Below are positions 24,994 to 33,323 of a DNA stretch of 34,846 nucleotides, piece after piece (the first letter of the stretch is position 1; each line of letters starts with the position of its first letter). A program made the position numbers and the translations under genes. The notes under the pieces are model-generated. The model made no database searches, was not told the DNA's origin, and worked only from the letters and a program-made list of their open reading frames with translations. Source of the DNA: Chloroflexota bacterium (GTDB taxonomy: Bacteria > Chloroflexota > Anaerolineae > Anaerolineales > Anaerolineaceae); assembly GCA_023434145.1 (NCBI GenBank), contig JAEYTI010000257.1, positions 1-34,846 on the forward strand, given 5' to 3'.

Positions 24994-25459
24994 CGATATC
25001 ATTCGCTTTATCTTCCGCTCGATCAGCTTGATCGTACTCATTTTCCTGGTTTCCTGCGCCGGTTATGTTGGGATCCGAGGCAACCAGCCGATGTCAATCC
25101 CTCAGGCGCCGGCCGGGATCACGTATTGGGAATTCATCCAGGATCGCCTGGACGCGGCGAAGGAGGTTATACCTGCCCGCTGCGGTACAGGCAAGCTGGC
25201 TTTCTTTTTTGTGGTCACGCCGTTTTATTCGGCGCTTTATACGCACGTCGGTATTCACCCAGACGGCTTCCTGGCGAAGGTGACCATGCGTGATGGTAAC
25301 ATTCCCACAGGCGTGGCTGGCGCTGGTCTAACCGAAGTACCCGGGATCTGGTGGGAAACGGTTGAACGGCTCTCATGGAGCGCACTGGCACGCCGGACGC
25401 CGGCCTGTAACTTCCGGCCTGTTCAAGTTCCCAGCCATGGTAATCCGGAGACCAGGTAA
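24986..25459 (+). CDS. Small putative lipoprotein
   Basis: A 157-residue protein with a lipoprotein-type signal: positive n-region, hydrophobic stretch, then the lipobox L-V-S-C with the acceptor at C24. The mature part (about 133 residues) is not recognised; it ends in a Pro/Arg-rich tail. AAGGAG stands 10 bases before ATG 24986 and the gene overlaps the end of the HNH-like gene by eight bases. It is the last plus-strand gene of the module. Confidence 0.65.
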   Translation: MLSDIIRFIFRSISLIVLIFLVSCAGYVGIRGNQPMSIPQAPAGITYWEFIQDRLDAAKEVIPARCGTGKLAFFFVVTPFYSALYTHVGIHPDGFLAKVTMRDGNIPTGVAGAGLTEVPGIWWETVERLSWSALARRTPACNFRPVQVPSHGNPETR

Positions 25460-25605
25460 AGAAATGACCACTTAACAATTTCCATTAAACGATGAAAAGG
25501 TACATATTCTGATTAAATACAAAACAATCGAAGGAGAATCGGGATAATTTATCCACAATCGTGTTGATAATTGGAAGTTGGCATTGTCATGGTAATTATT
25601 TAGGG
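25460..25605. other. AT-rich intergenic DNA with a DnaA-box palindrome
   Basis: An exact DnaA-box sequence TTATCCACA lies at 25549-25557, overlapping the perfect palindrome GGATAATTTATCC (25542-25554). No second exact box is visible nearby. TTGGAA (25571-25576), 17 bases and AATTAT (25594-25599) could be a weak promoter for the RNA described next. Confidence 0.4.
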
Positions 25606-25762
25606 ATTGAAACTGCAGGCCAGCGAACTAATCGATATGGTCTACGACAAAAGTATAGACGTGCAGAGCACTACACGGGAAAGTGGTAGCATTGCTGGCC
25701 CCAATTAACCAGGCAGAGCAAGGCGAACAAGAGGACAAGATGTTCGCCTTGCTCCGTCTTTT
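25606..25762 (+). ncRNA. Possible small structured RNA
   Basis: A 7-bp closing stem, GGCCAGC (25618-25624) with GCTGGCC (25694-25700), encloses three short hairpins: GTCTA/TAGAC (25640-25660), GTGC-AGA-GCAC (25661-25671) and CTACAC/GTGGTAG (25671-25689, one bulge). A terminator at 25716-25762 follows. The outline recalls a cloverleaf but there is no T-arm TTC motif, so it is not a tRNA. The stems are short and I have not computed a folding energy, so this is a hypothesis. Confidence 0.3.
25716..25762 (+). terminator. Intrinsic terminator
   Basis: A perfect 13-bp stem (GAGCAAGGCGAAC with GTTCGCCTTGCTC, 13-base loop) followed by CGTCTTTT. It ends either the module upstream or the candidate small RNA. 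Confidence 0.7.
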
Positions 25763-26091
25763 GCTATCAAAGCAGAAAGCGATCTCGGACTTTCAAGTTA
25801 GCACGTTTTTTCGTGGCTATACCAGTCTGACCTCAAAAGGAACCCATTCCTACTTAAAGAGCAGGTTGATTCAAAGCTATTCATTGTTGGCCCAGGTCGG
25901 TAAGGAGAAAATCTAAACGTCTCCTCAAAATTTTTCCAATCGAAGACAAGTCGAATTACCTCTAGACGATTTTGATCGAATGACACGCCATTATGGAAAG
26001 AACACAATCCTGATTTGAAGCGAGTTTGTGCCTATCGACATTGTATTACCACGAGCCGATTGTTTAAGGCCTGATATAGAACATGCATTGC
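25763..26091. other. Intergenic stretch with no recognised gene
   Basis: AT-rich DNA between the terminator and the 3' end of the minus-strand operon. A 77-codon GTG-started frame crosses part of it and the terminator, and looks accidental. No terminator for the minus-strand operon was found here. Confidence 0.5.
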
Positions 26092-26670
26092 TTATGGCTT
26101 TGGATTTGGGCAGATGAAGTAAGCATCTTCTTCATCTCCTCCCTCTGATACCCATCCGGTAATTTCCCCACCTATTTCAATCTCCCAATACGACCAATCC
26201 GCGTCACAGACTGGTCCGCTTTTAATTTTCATTGTTACGCCAGTGGCAAGAGATCCAACAACGAGTGATGATCGGTAGGGGGCCTTACGCACGAGCAGTT
26301 TGTCTTTCTTCGTGCATACATTTGCATATTCCCCAACCTTTACGCGTTGCTTGGGTGCTCCAGGACAGGTGAGATCTTTCGTTTTTGTTGGAAGACTAGT
26401 AACCATTGTACGGGTGGGAGTTACCAGTGAAAAAGATTTTGGAGTAACGGTAACCTTCACCGCTTTCGTGCTCTCAACATTTTGTTGTTCAGGCGTTGAC
26501 TCAGAAGGTATGTTTGTTGGTAAATCAATTATTACCTCTTCCACTGGAGGTAACGGGGAAGAGGAAGAGGTGCCTGGTTGACAAGATGTAATGACACAAG
26601 CAGCAAGAAGGATCGCAAGGAAAGTAATCCCCAGCCGGTTTAATATGGAATAACTCACCGAGTAGGACAT
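26092..26670 (-). CDS. SH3-like domain lipoprotein
   Basis: A 192-residue envelope protein, last gene of the seven-gene operon. A hydrophobic N-terminus ends in two possible lipoboxes, L-A-A-C (C25) or I-T-S-C (C30); the Ser-rich stretch after C30 favours the second. A Thr/Pro linker (about 40-105) leads to a bacterial SH3-like domain: LLVRKAPYRSSLVVGSLATG, then a W-x-Y-W turn and EITGWVSEG. Such domains bind peptidoglycan or peptides. Four cysteines in the mature domain may form disulfides. GGCAGGT precedes ATG 26670, eight bases after the upstream stop. Confidence 0.8.
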   Translation of the reverse strand: MSYSVSYSILNRLGITFLAILLAACVITSCQPGTSSSSPLPPVEEVIIDLPTNIPSESTPEQQNVESTKAVKVTVTPKSFSLVTPTRTMVTSLPTKTKDLTCPGAPKQRVKVGEYANVCTKKDKLLVRKAPYRSSLVVGSLATGVTMKIKSGPVCDADWSYWEIEIGGEITGWVSEGGDEEDAYFICPNPKP

Positions 26671-26678
26671 CGACCTGC

Positions 26679-27935
26679 CTAATCTAACTTGAAATTAAAT
26701 GCGATGGACGGATAAAAACCGACGTCACCTGTTGTATCTACTGAATAAACTTCCCAGTCACTACTTCTACCTACTGCCAGCCTCAAATCCTTTTCATAGT
26801 AATAAAAGTATGCAATATATAGGGTCTCATTTTCGTCTAAGGCAAGAGAGGTAAACATTCCTGTACTATTGTAGGTGTCGACAAGTTCGATTAGCCATTG
26901 GTTACCTGTCCAGCGCGCGATCTTTAAATCATCACGATCATCATCGAAATAACTGATAACAGGGTTACCGCTCGAGTCGATAACAAGTGAGGTAAAAGCT
27001 CCTACTTCATTCTTGCTGTCCACGGTTTCTGATACCCATCCTTGTGCGGCCAGGTGGGCGATTTTTAAGTCACCCCGATTGATATCATAGTAGCTAATCC
27101 AAGGCCTACCGGATGGATCGAGCGCCAGGGAGCTGAATGAACCGGCTTTGCTTTTCGGGTCAATGATGGTTACTTCCCAATTCAAACTATTATTCCGGGC
27201 AAACTTGAGGACTGATTGCTCGAAGTCCAAGTACGAGATCACAGGCGTGCCATTTTGTAGTTCAAGTGAAGGCATTACATATTCTTGTGCCTTGGGATCC
27301 GAGTTTGCTCCTACCTGATCCACTACTTGGATATTCCATTCCTGGTCTACTTTTCTAGCAAAATTCACTGTTCCATTCCCCTTATCATAATAAGCAATAA
27401 GAGGTTGGTCATTTCCATCTAAAATTAAAGATGGATATAGTCCGGTTAGATCATTTGCATCAACCATTTCAAATATCCATTGATCCTGCCTCTTCGTCGC
27501 ATACATTAAAGCTTGCTGGCCTTCATGGTAATAACTAATATGGGGATTATTTTTGTGATCAAAGGCCAAAGAACTGAATTTTCCAGCATTTCCTCGATCC
27601 ACAACTTCAATGTTCCAGGATGCTCTTTGTAAACAAGCAAGTTTTAAAGATTGCATTGTTTTATCATGGTAACTAACGCAAGGGACATTGAGTTCCAAGT
27701 TAGGTGCAAATGTTGCAGTTTTCGTTGGGCGTTTGGTGGCAGTTACTGCTGGTGTGACTGTCACAGTTGGAGTTTGCGAAGCGGTTGGGTGAGATGTAGG
27801 CAAGGATATGACAACAGGCGTTGATAAACCTGTGTTTACGCCACCAACTGCATCGCCTTGTGGTGCACAAGCAGTAAATAACAGCAAGACAAACCCAATG
27901 AGGCAAGCAAATAACAGATATTTGGGTAGCAGCAT
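26679..27935 (-). CDS. Seven-bladed beta-propeller lipoprotein
   Basis: A 418-residue lipoprotein: signal MLLPKYLLFACLIGFVLLL, then F-T-A-C with acceptor C23, a Thr-rich linker (about 45-75), and a repeat domain. Each repeat of about 47 residues reads W-x-x-x-x-V-D, a Gly-aromatic turn, S-L-x-x-D, then I-S-Y-x-D and L-K-x-A. There are six full repeats. The chain starts with the second half of a repeat (CVSYHDKTMQSLKLA) and ends with the first half (WEVYSVDTTGDVGFYPSIAF), which together make a seventh blade. This is the usual ring closure of a propeller. It probably displays a ligand- or protein-binding surface outside the membrane. Confidence 0.8.
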   Translation of the reverse strand: MLLPKYLLFACLIGFVLLLFTACAPQGDAVGGVNTGLSTPVVISLPTSHPTASQTPTVTVTPAVTATKRPTKTATFAPNLELNVPCVSYHDKTMQSLKLACLQRASWNIEVVDRGNAGKFSSLAFDHKNNPHISYYHEGQQALMYATKRQDQWIFEMVDANDLTGLYPSLILDGNDQPLIAYYDKGNGTVNFARKVDQEWNIQVVDQVGANSDPKAQEYVMPSLELQNGTPVISYLDFEQSVLKFARNNSLNWEVTIIDPKSKAGSFSSLALDPSGRPWISYYDINRGDLKIAHLAAQGWVSETVDSKNEVGAFTSLVIDSSGNPVISYFDDDRDDLKIARWTGNQWLIELVDTYNSTGMFTSLALDENETLYIAYFYYYEKDLRLAVGRSSDWEVYSVDTTGDVGFYPSIAFNFKLD

Positions 27936-27963
27936 AAAACCCTTTTCCCCCTGCTTTTTGATC

Positions 27964-28341
27964 TTAAAGCGTGTTCTCGCAGATTTTACATAGGACCACC
28001 TGTCGATCTAGCTGGTGATTATGTTTTATACTGCGACAGTATCTATCTCGGCAAACAGGTTTCCCACAGGAAAAGCAAACGGCATCCAACTGATGAACAA
28101 TCCCACACGAAGAACAGCTTGCCCAGATTCCACGCTTGTGCACTTGTATACGAACCGCTGTTTTCTTTGGCTTTTCAACCGATTGTTCAAATTCGTGTAC
28201 TTGCACGACCTCGTCCAGCCGACTTTCCTCCCTGATGACTGGCTGTTCGACTGGAGCGTTAAGTAGGCGGAGAAGTCCTTGTATTGCTTGAACGACAGGT
28301 TTTCTAAGGGGCTGTAAAGATCGAGAGAGAACATTTGCCAT
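27964..28341 (-). CDS. Small cysteine-rich zinc-binding protein
   Basis: A 125-residue protein. The first 70 residues are helical and basic; the rest is a double zinc site: C76/C79, C89/C92, C97, C102 and C118/C121 with H83, H107 and H109. CFSCGKPVC closely matches CHHCGKPMC in the upstream membrane protein, so the two share a zinc-finger type, perhaps B-box-like. AGGAG precedes ATG 28341, one base after the upstream stop. It has no membrane span and is likely cytoplasmic, possibly an adaptor between operon proteins. Confidence 0.7.
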   Translation of the reverse strand: MANVLSRSLQPLRKPVVQAIQGLLRLLNAPVEQPVIREESRLDEVVQVHEFEQSVEKPKKTAVRIQVHKRGIWASCSSCGIVHQLDAVCFSCGKPVCRDRYCRSIKHNHQLDRQVVLCKICENTL

Positions 28342-28342
28342 A

Positions 28343-30337
28343 TTAAATCTCCTGGCCAAAGACTTCATAAGCTCTTGCTTGAATATGATCTAATGTTTTT
28401 GTTAAAACGTTGTAGTCCAACTGCCCATGGTCGTTTCCGTCTTCACACAAATGGCCTTTTACTGATACATCGATATATGTTCGGCAGTTCGTGCGGGATC
28501 CTTCATCCCCATATATAACAATGTGGAAATCAACTGGCATTACCTCTGTAAAGCGATTACCCGTAATATCCCAGTACCATGTGTTTTCAGCAGAGGGTGT
28601 TTCTGTCACACGTTTCGGATCCTGCACAACGCTCCGGATGTAAATGTAGGAGTCGCCTACAGTAGCCGGAGCTTGGCTTAATACTTTTAGAAATGCCTGT
28701 ACGCGAGTTGGAGACGGCTCAACAGGATAGAATGCCCTATAAGGTTGGTTTTGATTTTCTTTTTCTACAGGTAGTTCCCTGGTAACAACATGGGCTTTCG
28801 ACAAGGGAAGCTTGTTAAGCGCCAAGTCAAAGTGCAAGGTCAGCTCGGTGAAGCGATGGAACTCTAAAGGATCACCTGCTGATCGTTTCTCAGAAACAGG
28901 GAAACCAAGGGATGAGATGTACTCCACCCTATCAAGTCCAGACAGTAAAGCTGGAATTCGGAGTTGTAGGGTACCAGTTAGACGAGTATCTGGTGTAATT
29001 GTATTTTTGAAGGTCATCGAAGGAAGCAGGAAGCTCAATACCTTATTATCCACTGGCTTCCATAAGTTTTGCCACTCTACACAGAACACCTTGTTATTTT
29101 CCAAATCTTTCACAATTCCACTAGTAATCGGTCGACCTAGTTGTTCCATGTTGCCTTGAATCATCGCCCTCTGCAAATAAATAAACTGGTTCGGATCGAT
29201 TGCCTGAACACCTTCTCTGTTAGCAATAGGGGTTTCTTTTAAGCCAGGGAAGAATGCTGAGTTTATCTGCACTTGTAGCTGAATTTGCTGCGTTCCGCCC
29301 ATTTCCGTTAGCAGTGGAATAATGCGAACAGGTACTTGATTCCAATCCTCAAAGGTAGAAGCATTCGGATAGAAAGTATAAGTAAAGGGCCGCACTACAA
29401 TGGAATCAGCCATACCTTTTGTTTCATTCAGATATGGCTGTTCTGACGTGTGTCCATGTAAAGGAATAACTTGATACAGCGACGATGATCGGGCATCATA
29501 GGACGAAACTACCTGGTTTGAAGTAGGGTGAATGGCAAGATATCCCGCAGAATAGCGGAGGTCAGCGTTTGGTTTCAAGGTATATTTCTGCCTGTATTCG
29601 GCAACCCGGCGAATATCCATGGGGGTAAAGCGCAAATCAGACAATATAGTACCCGTTATGGGAGTATTTAGCGTGGCTCGAATCTGCTGGTCGCTTCCTG
29701 TTGAGAAGGTGGCAGTCAAAGATTCTACAACTTGTAATTGGTTGGTAACGGGGCCAAGGTGCACCGGAAGGCTCTTCTCCCCTGCGCTTTCCCACAATTT
29801 GCGTTGTCGCCTCAAGACATTACCTGAGATAATAGTAGCGATGCCAATACCTGCGATCGCAAGGCCGGTAATTAAATTAGGAAGCTGACCAACCAGGGAC
29901 GGAAGGTAGCATAGCTTCCCCTCTACACCACGGTAAACATCAGGGTCGCGCAATGCTTCTGAAAAAAGTGCCGGATACCGGTTGAAAGGTGGAGGCATTT
30001 GATTAATGCAGTCAAGCAAAGAGGATATATTGGCAAGAAGAAGGTAAACACCGATCAGGGTAGCGAGAATGCCAGGGATAATGAGAATGCGGATAAGGTT
30101 AAGGTTGCTGTGGGCGCATGATTCACAATGGGCTCCTTGGTTCGTGAGCAGCGGCCAGTTATTCATCGAGAAACCATCGAATTCACGATTCTCGGTGAAC
30201 CAGTACTGCCCAGGCTTAACAGGTCCATGGGAAGAACACATTGGTTTACCACAGTGATGGCAGTAAACTGTAACATCTGGAGAACCACATTTGTGACAGC
30301 GGATTAGTGGGGTTTGTTGTACTAGGTCTGTTTTCAT
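28343..30337 (-). CDS. Zinc-finger membrane protein of unknown family
   Basis: A 664-residue protein. The N-terminus is a zinc finger with C14/C17, C26/C29, C34, H38 and C71/C74. Two membrane spans follow (about 81-105 and 153-173) with a 47-residue loop, then a large beta-rich domain of about 480 residues. With the zinc finger inside, the large domain is also cytoplasmic. The segment GTLQLRIPALLSGLDRVEYI matches one in the neighbouring 496-residue protein. AAGGAG directly before ATG 30337 overlaps the previous stop; an in-frame ATG at 30358 lies inside the upstream gene. No known family recognised. Confidence 0.7.
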   Translation of the reverse strand: MKTDLVQQTPLIRCHKCGSPDVTVYCHHCGKPMCSSHGPVKPGQYWFTENREFDGFSMNNWPLLTNQGAHCESCAHSNLNLIRILIIPGILATLIGVYLLLANISSLLDCINQMPPPFNRYPALFSEALRDPDVYRGVEGKLCYLPSLVGQLPNLITGLAIAGIGIATIISGNVLRRQRKLWESAGEKSLPVHLGPVTNQLQVVESLTATFSTGSDQQIRATLNTPITGTILSDLRFTPMDIRRVAEYRQKYTLKPNADLRYSAGYLAIHPTSNQVVSSYDARSSSLYQVIPLHGHTSEQPYLNETKGMADSIVVRPFTYTFYPNASTFEDWNQVPVRIIPLLTEMGGTQQIQLQVQINSAFFPGLKETPIANREGVQAIDPNQFIYLQRAMIQGNMEQLGRPITSGIVKDLENNKVFCVEWQNLWKPVDNKVLSFLLPSMTFKNTITPDTRLTGTLQLRIPALLSGLDRVEYISSLGFPVSEKRSAGDPLEFHRFTELTLHFDLALNKLPLSKAHVVTRELPVEKENQNQPYRAFYPVEPSPTRVQAFLKVLSQAPATVGDSYIYIRSVVQDPKRVTETPSAENTWYWDITGNRFTEVMPVDFHIVIYGDEGSRTNCRTYIDVSVKGHLCEDGNDHGQLDYNVLTKTLDHIQARAYEVFGQEI

Positions 30338-30347
30338 CTTGTTCTCC

Positions 30348-31838
30348 TTACCGCACATCCATTACACTGGCAAACCGCTTATTGAGCGTATCCATTAAGC
30401 TTGCTGTATCAACATCCAAAATATCACTGGCAGTTCGCATACTTGCGCGCATCTGTAAGAGCAGGTCACTGGTATTCCATTCTGTGGATAAAACCAGCCC
30501 TTTTAACTGCCTCTCCTGGGTTGTTTTGCTCTTTGCAATGCGTTGAAGGCGTACTTCCATCCAAATTGGTGCTTGTGTGCGATCAGGTAACCCCCCTATT
30601 TTGTAGCACCTTAAACTAATGCTTTCCAATAGTTCTTTTTCATCTGAGTCGTACTTTAGTTTCTCGATCGTTGTGCGGTAGCCCAAATCATTGAGTGCCG
30701 CTGCAATATCTGAGGCGCGTGCCTCTGTTAGTTTAACCCCCGGAAAAACCCACTGCCGGAAAGTACTAATCGTACGCTTGGTGAAGAGTTCATTCAGCAG
30801 CGCCGAATAGCTTGCGTTAATTTCCGTTGTATGTTTGATTACTGGGAGATCCCCTCGAGTAACAAAGCCATCTGCACCAATCCAGGCTACTTCCCTCCCG
30901 CTCAAAAGGAGATTATCAATTGATATGCTAAGACTTCCCTTGAGCTCCGAATTCATCAGCCCTGCTGTGTGTCCATCCCGCTCAGGTAAGAATAGACCGG
31001 GAAGTTTCATTCGCAACCGGAGCCTGCAGCGGTGGTTCGTAAGGGGAGAAAGATACTCATCCGTGTCCTCTAATTCCACCTGTGTTTGTATATCTCTAAT
31101 CTGTATAGTATTCCGACTAGGATCGAACTTCCAATCTACAGGAGTTTCAATTATTTTTTCGTTTCCGGTTACTACGTACCAACTCATCTGCCATGGAGCA
31201 GCGAAGGTTGGCCACTGAACCTCGAAAGATTTTACGGAGACTGTTATGCGATCATTTTCGATTATCCTAGGCAATGGAACACAAACAAGGAAACCAATAT
31301 CCACTTCTCCATCCAGTTGATTTTCATGTAACCTTTGTCTAATGAAATCTTCAAATGACCTTTGAGTAGACGAGGCGACATCATCATATACTTGAATGTC
31401 CAGTTTGATGGGTGGGAAATGGATGTCTTCTGGCTGATAATCCCTTTGAATAATTGCCCTCCAACGATCCGCTCCCCATTGTTGGTGTTGCATAAAGCCC
31501 GCTTGAAGGGGGATCTCAACAGGCACAATAGTAGGATCAGGCATCCGGCTCCAGTCATTCCCCCAATCAAAATTAGGTCCAATAACCAGGTTGCCAATGT
31601 AGCCAGTCGCACCGCTTTTCATAGCCTCTGGTTGTTCCAGCAAATTTTGTACTGCCTGTTTGCTTAGGCAACGATATCCATCATATGGAACGTCGATCTG
31701 AATCGAGCCACTTGCTTGTTGAAAATGGGTTTCAGGTTCAGCGGCGATATACAAATCATACCAGTACTGTTCGCGTGCTGTTACTTTTTCTGGTATGCCG
31801 TCAACAAAAATTCGAGAAGATGGTGTTTTTGTGTCCAT
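30348..31838 (-). CDS. Soluble protein of unknown family, related to its neighbour
   Basis: A 496-residue protein with no signal, span or known motif. The first 330 residues look beta-rich, and the last 170 are mixed, ending in a helix (SLMDTLNKRFASVMDV). The segment GSLSISIDNLLLSGREVAWI, followed by GADGF (about 30866-30944), lines up with the neighbour's G-T-L, L-L-S-G, V-x-Y-I and G-F block. This suggests a shared domain. GAGGAAAA precedes ATG 31838. It lies between the CHAT protease and the zinc-finger membrane protein, so it may be a partner or substrate of the protease. Confidence 0.6.
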   Translation of the reverse strand: MDTKTPSSRIFVDGIPEKVTAREQYWYDLYIAAEPETHFQQASGSIQIDVPYDGYRCLSKQAVQNLLEQPEAMKSGATGYIGNLVIGPNFDWGNDWSRMPDPTIVPVEIPLQAGFMQHQQWGADRWRAIIQRDYQPEDIHFPPIKLDIQVYDDVASSTQRSFEDFIRQRLHENQLDGEVDIGFLVCVPLPRIIENDRITVSVKSFEVQWPTFAAPWQMSWYVVTGNEKIIETPVDWKFDPSRNTIQIRDIQTQVELEDTDEYLSPLTNHRCRLRLRMKLPGLFLPERDGHTAGLMNSELKGSLSISIDNLLLSGREVAWIGADGFVTRGDLPVIKHTTEINASYSALLNELFTKRTISTFRQWVFPGVKLTEARASDIAAALNDLGYRTTIEKLKYDSDEKELLESISLRCYKIGGLPDRTQAPIWMEVRLQRIAKSKTTQERQLKGLVLSTEWNTSDLLLQMRASMRTASDILDVDTASLMDTLNKRFASVMDVR

Positions 31839-31886
31839 ATGGTTTTCCTCATTTGGACGAAACTAATTGTTAAGATGATCTATGGC

Positions 31887-33323
31887 TCAGTTGCGAAATG
31901 TAAACAATTTCCCGTCCTTCGAGCGCATGAATAGAACGGGAATTGCCCAAGTTGCTGCGTCTGGCCAATTTACTTTCAGAAACTGCCGTACTTCAGATAA
32001 AGCAGCATCTACTGGTAAGCCATCTACCAGGGATTCATAAAATTTATAGGCAAGGCGAATAGCCTCACGATCAAAAATGGGTGCCTGCATACCGATCACT
32101 GCCGGAATATTACATTGAACTAGGGTAGCTGCGAGGCCAGGGATATCCTCCTTATTTCCACCTGAGGCTCCCGAACAAGAGTTTAGCACCACCAAACGTA
32201 GGGAATGATGATCGGCCAGAGGTAGGGCAAAATCTTCCCCGCGAATAGGGTGAGCACTCCCGTCTTCATACTCCATATATATCCAGCCCCCCTGGTCCTG
32301 GTCTAAAGCGCTATGCCCTATAAAATGTAGAACATTCCAGTTTCCATTCCGGATTTCTTTTTGAAATTCCTCCCAGGTACGCGCCTTTGACCAATGAAAT
32401 GCTACCTTCCCTGCTTCGATGGCTGAACGAAGAACCCGATTGATTTGAGCTTTTTCCTCTTCGAGATCCAATTGAGAAAGCCCAGTTGGAGAAATTGCAA
32501 GCCCCAATACTTTCAGTGGGGTTTCGACGTGCAGCGGGCGAACCGTCTGCCACATTTGAGCGTAACGTACAACCGGGGTGTACTTATGCAAGCTTAAGAA
32601 ACGCGCCTGTTCAGGGTCGTAAAGCAGCTCCCATGCAATGCTGTTCAACTCAGGAGGTTGAATTAAAAGACGAATACGGAGTCCTTTATTTTCGCTATCG
32701 GCTCTGGTTACCAACTTACTAAAGACGGCATATATTGAGCGGGAGAACAATTGGTCAAAGAGCTTTTCCCCATAAGCTTTAGGAGCAACCATTCCAGAAA
32801 GAACAGGTTTGATGGAATAATCATCTAAGGCAATGGATACGGAATGAGATGCTTCTTCACCAAACTCACTGCGAATCGTCACCTGATAATCCTTATCAAA
32901 TCTGCGGATTTCGACCCAGCACTCCAAATATTCCATAGGTGGTGCAGATATTATTGGGATAGGTTTCAGATGAGGAATAGAAGGAAGAGGCTCGGGGCTT
33001 ACACCCATAAGAATTTCTTGAACTGTGAACGATTGGCGTATCTGTTTTTGTAATCCTGTTATTTTGCCGACGATCAAGCTAGCTGGACCAATATCTTTCC
33101 CGCACACCTCGATTTCTTTCTTGGCAATGCCACGTGGTTCAATTCTTTCAAATTCTATTCGCTCACCACGAAGCAGCACAATATTTTCGGAATTTGCCCA
33201 CACGCTGAGGCGTAGTTTTGTTATTGGATATTCCGATTCATTCGTTACTTCTAGAACACAAGGTGTGTTCTGATTTCGCTGGATAATGCAGGGAGAAACA
33301 CGAAACGATAGAGAGATCGTCAT
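31887..33323 (-). CDS. CHAT-domain caspase-like protease
   Basis: A 478-residue protein. Residues 1-105 form an Ig-like beta sandwich (VSPCIIQRNQNTPCVLEVTN). Residues 130-265 are the usual pre-CHAT part, with LRIRLLIQPPELNSIAWELL. The CHAT domain spans about 270-470. The catalytic dyad is H337 in LHFIGHSAL and C383 in VVLNSCSGA, both in the expected setting, so the enzyme should be active. CHAT proteases related to caspase and separase act in bacterial immunity and regulated cell death, for example the Craspase. ATG 33323 overlaps the upstream stop (TAATG) with GGAGG before it, so it is coupled to the sensor gene. Confidence 0.9.
   Translation of the reverse strand: MTISLSFRVSPCIIQRNQNTPCVLEVTNESEYPITKLRLSVWANSENIVLLRGERIEFERIEPRGIAKKEIEVCGKDIGPASLIVGKITGLQKQIRQSFTVQEILMGVSPEPLPSIPHLKPIPIISAPPMEYLECWVEIRRFDKDYQVTIRSEFGEEASHSVSIALDDYSIKPVLSGMVAPKAYGEKLFDQLFSRSIYAVFSKLVTRADSENKGLRIRLLIQPPELNSIAWELLYDPEQARFLSLHKYTPVVRYAQMWQTVRPLHVETPLKVLGLAISPTGLSQLDLEEEKAQINRVLRSAIEAGKVAFHWSKARTWEEFQKEIRNGNWNVLHFIGHSALDQDQGGWIYMEYEDGSAHPIRGEDFALPLADHHSLRLVVLNSCSGASGGNKEDIPGLAATLVQCNIPAVIGMQAPIFDREAIRLAYKFYESLVDGLPVDAALSEVRQFLKVNWPDAATWAIPVLFMRSKDGKLFTFRN

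Noticed and set aside
25601..25614. A single CRISPR-repeat-like string, AGGGATTGAAAC
   Set aside because: Only one copy exists, with no spacers, array or cas genes nearby.
25618..25703. A cloverleaf-like fold ending in CCA that resembles a tRNA
   Set aside because: There is no TTC T-arm, D-arm or 7-base anticodon loop in the right place; kept only as a possible structured RNA.
25683..25916. A 77-codon frame starting with GTG
   Set aside because: It runs through a perfect intrinsic terminator, has no ribosome binding site and no recognisable protein features.
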